Shown here: positions 7,601 to 16,400 of the stretch, piece after piece | Layout: the number at the start of each line of letters is the position of its first letter | How positions within the stretch are numbered: the first letter of the stretch is position 1 | DNA from: Pseudomonadota bacterium | Lineage (GTDB): Bacteria > Pseudomonadota > Alphaproteobacteria > Rhizobiales > Xanthobacteraceae | Length of the DNA: 24,328 nt | Assembly: GCA_023442085.1 (NCBI GenBank) | Contig: JAEZMT010000098.1 | Span: forward strand, 1-24,328 | Direction: 5' to 3' | Notes under the pieces: model-generated | Databases searched by the model: none | What the model was told of the DNA's origin: nothing | What the model saw: the letters and a program-made list of their open reading frames with translations, nothing else | Translations under genes and position numbers: made by a program

Positions 7601-8278
7601 ATGTCAGATACGCAGTCTCACGCGCCATCCGAGGCGCTCGCTCGTGCACGCGCCGCCATGTCGGCCCAATTCGGTACCGCTACCCGCGCCGCATTCGATG
7701 CGGCCCGACGCTCGCCGCGGCGGCTCTACCACACCAACGGCTTCAACCCGCCCCGCCCCATCGAAGTGGCAGCCCGTCGAGGTTGGTCGGGCCGGTGCCC
7801 GGCCTGCGGCGAGGGCGCGTTGTTTGGGCGCTGGATGCAGGTTTCGGAGACCTGCTCCCACTGCAATGAACCGCTGGGTCATGCCCGCGTCACCAATGCC
7901 GTGCCAGTCCTCGCAATCCCCCTCGCGCTACTGGCCGGATCGGTGGTGGGCGGCATCCTGGAACTGCTCAGCGATCTTCCGCTGGCGGTCGAGCTGGCGG
8001 CGAGCGAACTGGTGGCCGTGGCGGCCGCCTTCCATGTGCTGCCGCGTGCGAAGGGTCTCGCCGTGGGTCTTGCGTGGGCGAACCATGTGGGCGGCTTCGA
8101 CCCCCTCCGCCATCTGGCGCCGGATCCGGAAGCGCCGGCCGCCCTGCCCCCATCCGTCGAGGCACCTGAAACGCAGAACGCCGGCGGGAGCACCGCCGGC
8201 GTTCGCCTATCCGAGGGCTTTGGCGCGATCAGGCCGCGTCGTAGAGCCGGCGCTCCAGCAGCGGGCTGCCGCCCTTGA
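7601..8278 (+). CDS. DUF983 zinc-ribbon membrane protein with long tail
   Basis: This is a 225-residue protein of the DUF983 family, whose function is unknown. Two CxxC pairs, Cys66/Cys69 (RCPACGEGALFG) and Cys85/Cys88 (CSHCNEPLGH), form the expected zinc ribbon. About two membrane helices follow (residues 97-122 and 125-160). The protein is longer than usual at both ends: about 55 residues precede the ribbon, and a Pro/Ala/Arg-rich tail of about 50 residues follows the membrane part. That tail is encoded by DNA that includes the hairpin at 8177-8203 and overlaps the convergent cbiM gene by 50 bp. The true functional end may be earlier, or a stop codon may have been lost. Confidence 0.78.
   Translation: MSDTQSHAPSEALARARAAMSAQFGTATRAAFDAARRSPRRLYHTNGFNPPRPIEVAARRGWSGRCPACGEGALFGRWMQVSETCSHCNEPLGHARVTNAVPVLAIPLALLAGSVVGGILELLSDLPLAVELAASELVAVAAAFHVLPRAKGLAVGLAWANHVGGFDPLRHLAPDPEAPAALPPSVEAPETQNAGGSTAGVRLSEGFGAIRPRRRAGAPAAGCRP
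8177..8203 (-). terminator. Hairpin terminator for cbiM
   Basis: A perfect 10-bp stem (AACGCCGGCG with CGCCGGCGTT) closes a seven-base loop, 26 bp past the cbiM stop codon on the minus strand. On that strand it is followed by a modest T-rich stretch (TTCTGCGTTT), as in weak intrinsic terminators of GC-rich alphaproteobacteria. The same bases are codons of the DUF983 reading frame on the plus strand. Confidence 0.6.
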
Positions 8279-8912
8279 AGGCGCCATGCAGCGCCTTGGC
8301 GGCGGCGAGGACAGCGAGGTCCACAAGCGGCTCGACGATGATGACGAGCAGGTACGCGCCACCGAAGGTCACCACCGACGCGACGTTCTCCGCCGCGAAG
8401 CCCTGGCCATAGATGGCCCAGAACGCCACCCAGCCGACGATGCCGGCCTGATAGGTGGTGGAGAGGGCGAGCGCCTGACCGTACTTCAGCTCCACATAGG
8501 GCGTGCCCGGCGCCACGATCCGGCGCGCGACGGCGGCAACGCCGAACAGCGGCACCAGCAGGGTGGTCACATTCATGCCGTACTGGGGCAGGTCGAACGG
8601 TGCGAAGAACAGGCCCTGGATGAGAAGGCCGAAGGCGAGGCCGAGGGCGGCAGGGGCCGCGCCGAACATCAGGAACAGGGTCGAACCGAGGATGAGGTGC
8701 ACTTCCGAGACACCCACCGGATAGTGCGGCAGCACCTCGAAGAAGCTGAACACCAGCGCGGTGGTGGCGAGGGTGCGGCCCGCCAGCGAGAGGACGCCGC
8801 GCTCGCGCGCCGCCTCATAGGCGAGCTTGAGGGCGTAGCCGCCGGCGGCGGCCGCCGTGACATAGCTGAGGCCGATCTTGGCCGCGTCCACGAGTCCGGG
8901 TTCGATATGCAT
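8229..8912 (-). CDS. cbiM: CbiM-type cobalt transport permease (energy-coupling factor family)
   Basis: CbiM is the substrate-binding membrane component of ECF-type Co2+ (or Ni2+) importers that feed cobalamin synthesis. The 227-residue product begins MHIEPGLVDAAKIGLSYVTAA; the N-terminal Met-His is the metal-binding start of the family. Several membrane helices follow, with FSFFEVLPHYPVGVSEVHLILGSTLFL and a central QYGMNVTTLLVPLFG matching the Asn-containing metal loop. The start at 8912 was chosen for the MHI motif and a GGAG site six bases upstream. No cbiN, cbiQ or cbiO is adjacent, so it works alone or with partners elsewhere. A cobalamin riboswitch lies in its leader, so B12 should repress it. 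Confidence 0.85.
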   Translation of the reverse strand: MHIEPGLVDAAKIGLSYVTAAAAGGYALKLAYEAARERGVLSLAGRTLATTALVFSFFEVLPHYPVGVSEVHLILGSTLFLMFGAAPAALGLAFGLLIQGLFFAPFDLPQYGMNVTTLLVPLFGVAAVARRIVAPGTPYVELKYGQALALSTTYQAGIVGWVAFWAIYGQGFAAENVASVVTFGGAYLLVIIVEPLVDLAVLAAAKALHGAFKGGSPLLERRLYDAA

Positions 8913-8960
8913 GCTGGTCTCCGTTGCCGTCTCACCCGACGGCCCGAGGGGGTCATCATG

Positions 8961-9180
8961 CGACCGGCCGGTCTCCTGACTCGCGGGTCTACGCTCACCC
9001 CCGCCTTCCCGGCCGGCCCGAAGGGCTGTGGCCAGTGGCATGCTGGAAGATCGCTCGCCGCTCACAGTCGCGGGGGCGGTTGAGGCTTCGGCCGGACCTC
9101 GCGGATGATTCTCCGCCCAATCCCGCCCTACCCCATTCCCGTTTCACTCCGGATGCCGAGGCAGCCGGAGCACCGTTCGC
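8961..9180 (-). promoter_or_regulatory. Cobalamin riboswitch upstream of cbiM
   Basis: Read on the minus strand the leader contains, in the expected order: a P2-like hairpin (CTCCGG 9170-9165 with CCGGAG 9152-9147), AAACGGGAAT (9144-9135), the CCCCCGCGACTGTGAGC segment (9076-9060), GCCACTGG (9039-9032), GGGAAGGCG (9010-9002) and the B12-box GTCAGGAGACC (8980-8970). These are the conserved blocks of the AdoCbl riboswitch class. Past it, GCCGTC/GACGGC (8943-8926) forms a small hairpin that ends three bases before the cbiM ribosome-binding site GGAG (8922-8919). That suggests control of translation initiation. The remaining leader up to 9293 probably holds the promoter and the pccA 3' hairpin. 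Confidence 0.93.
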
Positions 9181-9233
9181 ACGCGCAGCAGGCACCGAAC
9201 GCCGCCACGCTGTCAAGCAATCCCGCACCAGTG

Positions 9234-9267
9234 GATGCGCGCCGTGGCGTTCGCCCGGGCGCGCATC
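9234..9267 (-). terminator. Possible hairpin downstream of pccA
   Basis: A 10-bp inverted repeat (GATGCGCGCC with GGCGCGCATC) lies 27 bp past the pccA stop codon on the minus strand. No T-tract follows it, so it could be a weak or Rho-aided terminator or an mRNA-end stabiliser separating pccA from the riboswitch-cbiM transcript. Confidence 0.35.
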
Positions 9268-9293
9268 CTGCCGATCGGGGCGGAAAGCCCGCG

Positions 9294-9788
9294 TCAGTGG
9301 CCGGAGTGGGCGCCGCCGCCCTGAGCGCCCATGCCCTCCACCTTGAACTGAACGGGGACGGTGCCGGCCTTCTCGAAGGTCAGCGTGCCGTCCACCAACG
9401 TGCCCTCCTTCAGCGGGCTCTTCAGGTCGAGGAACATGACGTGGTAGCCGCCGGGCTTCAGCTCCACGCTGCCGCCGGCGGGAATGGCGAGGCCGTCGGG
9501 CAGGGGACGCATCACCATCACGCCGTCCTTCATGCTCATCTCGTGGATCTCCACCCGCCCGGCGAAAGGCGCTGAGGCGGCGACGAGCCGGTCTGGTGCG
9601 GTGCCGGTGTTCTTCACCACGAAATAGCCGCCGGCGACGGTGGCGCCGCCGGGCGTGGCCCGCGACCAGGGATGGTCGATCTGCAGGGGCCCGACCTTGA
9701 AGTCATGCGCGACGGCGGCGCCGGTCAGCGCCGCGGTGGCGATGGCGGCGGCGATGATGGTGCGGCGGGTAAGGTGAAAGATGGACAT
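9294..9788 (-). CDS. pccA: PCuAC periplasmic copper chaperone
   Basis: The PCuA(C) family (DUF461) carries Cu(I) in the periplasm, commonly to cytochrome oxidase. The 164-residue product has an Arg-containing signal peptide ending about AVA-HDF (residue 27). The copper motif is visible with His82 and Met93 (EIHEMSMKDGVMVM), and His116 and Met118 (GGYHVMFLDL). The family segments HPWSRATPGGATVAGGYFVVKNTG and PAGGSVELKPGGYHVMF are clear. A Gly/His tail (GGGAHSGH) could bind extra metal. GGAG sits five bases before the ATG. It follows the second DUF2946-like gene by 144 bp on the same strand, so the two may be one copper operon. Confidence 0.93.
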   Translation of the reverse strand: MSIFHLTRRTIIAAAIATAALTGAAVAHDFKVGPLQIDHPWSRATPGGATVAGGYFVVKNTGTAPDRLVAASAPFAGRVEIHEMSMKDGVMVMRPLPDGLAIPAGGSVELKPGGYHVMFLDLKSPLKEGTLVDGTLTFEKAGTVPVQFKVEGMGAQGGGAHSGH

Positions 9789-9932
9789 GTGTGCTCCTGC
9801 AAGGCGCCGGGGCTGCTGCCGCTCGGCGGGATGAGTGAAGGGTTGGGTGAAAGCGATCGCGCGCGGCGCGGTGGCAGCGCATCGGGGTGCGCGGAGACCC
9901 GCAACGGCTAAAGGAAAGGACGCGAGACAGCG

Positions 9933-10295
9933 TCAGCCAGCCATCGGCGGCCCCTGGGACGAACGCGGCTCGCGCCGGTCGCGACCCGATCCCTCGATGC
10001 CGGCGAGAGGAAAGGGGCCCGGGCGATGGTCCGAGGCCAGCGGCATCCCCGCCCCGGCGACGGCGGGCAGCAACGGGGCTGGGGAATGGCTGGCGCACAA
10101 GGCGCAGCAGACGGAATGGTCCGCCTGCGGCATGGACGGATCGCTACCCTGCCCGTCGGCCGCGCTCATGCACAGGACGCCGCCATCGGCGCCCATCGCC
10201 ATGTCCATGGCGCCGGAGCGCTCGAAGGCCAGACCGGCGACCACCAGCTGCAAAACGAAGGCATAGGCGAGCACGACGCTGAGCGCGCCGCGCAT
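9933..10295 (-). CDS. DUF2946-like small secreted protein
   Basis: The 120-residue product begins MRGALSVVLAYAFVLQLVVAGLAFERSG, a signal or membrane segment. It then has Met-rich MDMAMGADGGVLCMSA, and HSVCCALCASHSPAPLLP with several cysteines; Cys, His and Met are all common metal ligands. This resembles DUF2946 proteins, which often sit beside PCuAC chaperones. The tail is Pro/Arg-rich. The start at 10295 was chosen because GGAGG lies nine bases upstream; ATG 10301 and ATG 10346 are in frame and give longer N-termini. It lies upstream of pccA on the same strand and 125 bp after the autotransporter stop. Function is not known. Confidence 0.65.
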   Translation of the reverse strand: MRGALSVVLAYAFVLQLVVAGLAFERSGAMDMAMGADGGVLCMSAADGQGSDPSMPQADHSVCCALCASHSPAPLLPAVAGAGMPLASDHRPGPFPLAGIEGSGRDRREPRSSQGPPMAG

Positions 10296-10420
10296 CCACA
10301 TTGCCCTCCGCCAGTGCGCCACCCGTCGCTCCCGAACCTCGACCATGGGCCGGCATGTTAACCGCCCGGCGCGGAAAGTCATCCGCGGCCACGCCGCATC
10401 CATCGGCCTCGGGCCATGCC

Positions 10421-13400
10421 CTAGAAGTGGATGGCGAGCCGCGCGACGCCCCGTTGCGCCACGAAGTCCTGGCCCACGTTGAGCCCGTACTCCAGCTTGA
10501 TCTCCAGATTGTCGCGGGTCACGGCCTGAAGGCCGAGGTCCAGATTGCCGAGCACGTTGGGGATCGGCGTGGTGGTGGAGAAGGTGCCGGCCGAGAGCGG
10601 CGCCCATAGGAAGCGGGCAGTGGTCTGCCACGCGTCGTTGGAGGCGAAGGAGGCGCCGAGGGTCATGTACGGCCGCAGCACGATGCCGTCCGGCAGGTCG
10701 ATCCGGCCGCCGAACTCCACCGCCGGCGTGGCGATGAAGGTGGTGAGGCTCGAGGTCTGCAATGCCAGCTCGGCGCCCGTGAGGCCCATCTCGGTGAAGG
10801 CCGGCATCTCCACATGCACCACATCGAGGTCCACGCGCGGGCGGATGTAGAAGTTGGCGTAGGTGAACTCGTAGGCCGCCCGCAGCCGGCCGGTGAGGTT
10901 GTAGACATCGGACGTGCTTGTGACCTGCCCGCCTGCGAGGCCGATGATGCGCGTGTTGTCGTAGGACACCCAGCCGGCATCGAGCGCGGCCGAGAACAGC
11001 CAGGGGCCCGTCTGGTATTTCAGGGCGACACCGATATCCCCGCCATTGCCGCTCGAAGAGAACCAGCCGCTGGTGCTGGAGACCGAGGACTGCTGGTAGG
11101 CGCCGGACAAGGCGAGAAACCAGTCGGTGGCAAGCTCGCGCTGCACGCCGGCCTGGAAGATCACGCTGTCGGAGGCGAAGCCCGCCATCTGCGCCGTGGT
11201 GGATTGGCTGGTGCGGTCGTAAATGATGCGCGCCCAGGCGCAATTGTCCTCCCTCAGCTGGGTGCTCTGCGCCACGAAGACCGGGCAGCTCATGGTGCGG
11301 TCGAGGAAGGCCTGGCTCTCGCCGATGCGCAGCCCGGCCGGCGCTTGCAGCAATTGCGGGGAGAGCTGGCCCAGCGCGCTCTGGTAGGCGAGCGGCGAAC
11401 TCACGTCGATGAGGCCGTTGAACACCTTGGACATGCCGCCGGTGTCGCCCGTGTTCCAGACCCGCTGGAGGCTTCCGCCCACCGACGCCTCGTTCGCCGA
11501 AAGCCAGATGCCCTGCGGCAGGAAGTGCGCGATGGGGCTGATGGTGAGCGAGGTGGCGTCCGCATGGACGGCCCAGCTGTAGGCTAGCCCGCTGTCCTTG
11601 GCGACGGCGGTCCCGGTGAGCTGGTCGGCCACGAGAATGGTGTAGCTGTCCTGAGGCGCGATGCTGGTCGCGCGCGGGTCGATGGTGCCGCTGAGGGTCG
11701 CGCCGCCAACCACGCGGATCTGGTCGTGGCGGGCGGAGGCCGAATCCACGTCCACCTGAAGCACGCCATCGGAGCCGATGCCTCCGGCGACATTGGTGGT
11801 CGCGATCACCCCCAGACCGCCGGGGTTGACGGTGCCGTGGTTGGTGAAGCCCGGCGCTGAAAGCCCCGCGCTCCGCAGGGTCGGCCCCGCGTCCGATGTG
11901 GCGCTGACGAGGGTGCCGGAATTGAAGGTCGCGCCGGTCTCGTTGATGAGGCCGTTGGTGCCGCCGCCGAGATCGACGCTGCCGTTGAGCGTGCCCTTGT
12001 TGATGACCGTGTCGTCGCCGATGCCGGCCTGAACGGCGGAGCCGCCGAGGCCGGTGACCGTCCCGCCCTGCGCGATGGTCACCGTGTTCTGCTCACCGCC
12101 CGAGAGCACGATGGCCGAGGTGCCCGTCCCGCCCCGCACCACGCCGCCGTCGGCGACAAGAATCTGGATCTGGCCGTTTCCGCTCGGGCCTAGGCTTTGC
12201 GCGAAGATGCCGGCCGAATTGTCGCCGGTGGCGATCACGCTGCCGGCAACCAGCACCGTCACCGGTCCGCCGGTGCCCGAGCCGCCTGCGGTGCCGAGTC
12301 CGACGCCTCCCGCCGTAGCCGCCATGCCGCCGCCGCCGCCGATGGACTGGGCGACGATGGCCGGTGCGTTGGCGCCCGAGGTGCTGGCGACACCGGTGAC
12401 GGTCACCGTCACCGCCCCGCCATCGCCGGAGCCGCCGCCGGAGCCCTGGATGCCGTCCTGCTGGGAGAACACCGCGCTCGCCGCAGAGCCGCCGATGCCG
12501 CCGCCGCCGCCCACCGACTGGGCGAAGATGGCGGAGGCGCCCTGCCCGCTGGTCACGATGGTTCCGGCCCCGAGGGCATAGATGTTGCCGCCGTTGCCGC
12601 CGCTTCCAGCGCCGCCGCCGAAGGCCACGGCAGCTGTCGCGTCCGAGGAGGCGGTGCCACCCATGCCGCCGCCGCCGCCGATGGACTGGGCGAGGACGCC
12701 GAACGCATTGGTGCCGGAGGTCCGGATCACCGAGGTGGACGAAAGATCGATGGTGACCAGGCCGCCGATGCTGCCGGCGCCGCCATCGCCGCCCAAAGTC
12801 AGCGCCACCGAATGGCTGCCGCCCGTGGCCGATGAACTGGTCGCGGCGATGCCGCCGCCGCCACCGATGGATTGCGCCACAACGCCGATCGAGGCATCGC
12901 CGAAGGTCTGGATGACGCCGGAGACGTTCGCATAGACCGCCCCGCCGGCGCCGCCCGCCCCGCCCGAGGCGCCGAGGCCCACGGTGGCCGCGAACGATCC
13001 GTTCCCGGAATCCGTCGCCACCGTCGAGGCCCGCCCGCCGCCGCCGCCGATGGACTGGAGCACGATGCCGTTCGACAGGTCGCCCCGGGTGAGGATCGTG
13101 CCCTGCTGGTTGACCGTGACGGTCTCGCCATTCCCCGCGACGCCACCGGCGCCGCCGAGCGTCAGGGTGGCGGTCACGGTGTTCTGGCCGCCGCTCGCGG
13201 TGCTGTTGGCCGCAGACGCATTGCCGCCGCCGCCGCCGATGGACTGGGCGAGGATGCCGTCCGAGCCGGCGCCCAGCGACTGGATCCTTCCGTCCACGGT
13301 CACGGTCACGTTGCCGCCGTTCCCGCCCCCGCCGCCGGTTCCGCCGAGGGTGGCGCCCACGCTGGCGGCCCCGGTGGAGCCGCTCGCCGAGGTGGCGACG

Positions 13401-16400
13401 GAGGCCTTCCCACCGCCCCCGCCGATGGACTGGGCGAGGATGCCCGCCGAATCGTGGCCGCTGGTCGCGACGAGGGCGTTTCCACCACTGCCGAACAGCA
13501 CCTCGACGGTGCCGCCGTTGCCGCCCGAGCCGCCGCTGCCGCCCACCGCGGCGGATAGACTGAAGCCGTTGCCGCCCTTGCCGTCCGCCTTGGTCTTGCC
13601 CGCGCCGCCGGCGCCGCCGGAGCCGCCGATGGACTGGGCGACGATGGCGTCGGCTGCCCCGCCGGTGGTGGAGATGGTGGCATCTGCCTGGGCGGACACG
13701 ATGACGCCGCCGCCATTGCCGCCGCTGCCGCCCGTGCCGCCGACAATGCCACCCACCGCGATCTGGCCGCGGGTGGCATTCTGGGCGCTGCCGGCGAAGC
13801 CTCCGCCCCCGCCCACCGACTGGGCGAGGATGGCGCTGGCGCCCGTGCCCGAGGTCGAGATGTTGCCGGTGTTGTAGACCGCCACCGAATAGCCGAAGCC
13901 TCCGCTTCCGCCGCTGCCGCTCAGGGATAGCGAGACGGTGGCCGAGCCGCCGGTGCCGCTGTCGCCCGTCACGGCGGCCGCGCCGCCACCGCCGCCGATG
14001 GACTGGGCGAGGATGCCGTGACCGAAATCGCCCAGCGTCACCAGCGTCCCGGAATTGGTGACGCTGGCTTCGCCACCGTTGCCGCCGCCCCCGCCGCTGC
14101 CGCCGAGGCTCGCGCTGAGATTGAGCTTGGCGCTCTGGCCCGAGGCGGTCGAGGCGGTGGATACCGCGTTTCCGCCGCCGCCGCCGATGGATTGCGCGAC
14201 GATGGCGCTCGCGTGGTCACCCTGGGTCTGGACGATGCCGGCGTTGACCACGCCGGCGAGACCGCCATTGCCGCCCGTCGCGCCGCTTCCGCCGAGATTG
14301 GCGGAAAGGTTTGCGGCATCGCTGCCCGATGCGGTGGACGATGCGGCGCCGCCCTTGCCGCCGCCCCCGCCGATGGCCTGGGCGACGAGGCCGTTGGAGC
14401 CGGTGCCGAGCGTCACGACAGTGAAGGCGGTGGCGCCGGGATCGGATCCGGTGCCGTTGACGATGGTGGCGGATACGCCATTTCCGGCGCTGCCGCCGCC
14501 GCCGCCGATGTCCACCGACAGGCCGAGGCCGTTGCCCCCCTTGCCATCCACCTTGCCGGTGCCCGCGCCAGCCGATCCACCGCCGCCACCGATGGATTGG
14601 ACGAGCACCGCGTCTGCCGCATCGCCGGAGGTGATGATCTTGCCACCGCTGGTGCCTGACAGCACGGCGGTGGCGAGGCCGCCGTCTCCTCCCGCGCCCC
14701 CCGTTCCGCCGGCTGCCGCGCCGATGCTGATCTTGCCCGTCGCAGCATTGTCGGAACTGCCGGCCGCGCCGCCACCGCCGCCGATGGCCTGCACCAGGAT
14801 GGCGGTCGAGCCCTGTCCCAGCGTATAGACACTGCCCGAGGTGTAGACCGAGGCGGTGCCGCCCGTCCCGCCGCTTCCGCCGGAGCCGGTGAGGGCGAGG
14901 CTCACATTCGCTGTTCCGCCGTTTGCGGCTCCGCCCGAGGTGCCCGATTGTCCGCCGCCACCGCCGATGGATTGGGCGAGGATCCCGTAGCTGAAGGACC
15001 CCTGGGTGAGGATGCCGGCGCCGTTGTTCACCTCGGCGATGCCGCCGATGTTTCCGGAGCCACCCGCGCCACCGAGGGTCGCGGTCACGACTGCCTCGGC
15101 GCTGGTTGATTCCGCTGCCGCGTGGGTGGCAAGCGCCATGCCGCCGCCGCCGCCGATGGATTGTACGAGGATGCCCGAGGCGTGATCCCCCGCCGTGACG
15201 ATGGTGCCGCCCACCGTGTTCACATAGGCGTTGCCGGCCGAATTACCGGAGCCGCCGTTGCCGCCGAGCCCGACCGACAGGCTCGCCGTGGAGGACGATC
15301 CCTTGGTGGCGCTCGACGAGGTGGAGGCGCCGCCCTTGCCGCCGCCGCCGCCGATGGACTGCGCCACGAGGCCGTTGGACCCCGTGCCGAAGGTGGCGAT
15401 CGAGAGGCCTGCGGTGGTGGCGCTGCCGTTGTTGATGAAGACGTTGCCACCGGTGCCGCCGGAGCCGCCCCCGCCGCCCACGGCGACATCGAGGGAAGCG
15501 CTGTTGCCGCCCGCGCCGTCCGCCTTGCCGGAGCCCGCGGCGCCGTTGCCGCCGCCCCCGCCGATGGATTGGGCCAGCACGCCGTCGGCAGAGTTGCCGG
15601 TGGTGACAAGGCTGCCGAGCTTGGGATTGTCGAGTGTGACGTTAACGGTGCCGCCGTTGCCCCCGCCCCCGCCCGTGCCGCCGATGGCGGCGCCCACGGC
15701 GAATTTCCCATTGGCCGCATTGGTGGCGCTGCCGGCATTGCCGCCGCCGCCGCCGATGGACTGGGCGAGGATGCCGGTGCCGTTCTGGCCCTCCGTTCGG
15801 ATGTCGCCCGTGCTGGTGACCGTCACGGCCCCGCCGTATCCCCCGGTGCCGCCGGTGCCGGCGAGGGAGAAGCTGAGGCTCGCGGTCTTGGCCGCGCTCG
15901 CATCGGCGCTGGCGCCCGCCACGCCACCGCCGCCGCCGATGGACTGGGCGACGATGGCCCTCGATTCATCGCCGGTCACGACGATCTTGCCGGAAGTGGT
16001 GACCGCCACCGCCCCACCGTGGGAACCGGCACCGCCATCGCCGCCGAGCGAGGCGCCGATGGAATAGCTGCCGCCGGACCCCTTCGCAGTGGACGAGCCC
16101 CCCTTGCCGCCGCCGCCCCCCACCGACTGGGCGAGGATGGCGTTGGACATCGCGCCCGAGGTCGAGATATCCGCCGTGTTGTTAACCGTGACGGCGCCAC
16201 CGTAGGAGGCCGCACCCCCGACCCCGCCGAGCGTCAGCGTCGCCGACACCGACTGGCTGCCGGAGGCGTGGGCGTCTGACCCCGCGCTTCCGCCGATGCC
16301 ACCGCCGCCACCCACCGACTGGGCGATGATCGCATCCGACATCTTGCCGGATGTGGAGATGCTGCCCGCCGTCGTCACCGTGACGCTGCCCCCGCGGTCG

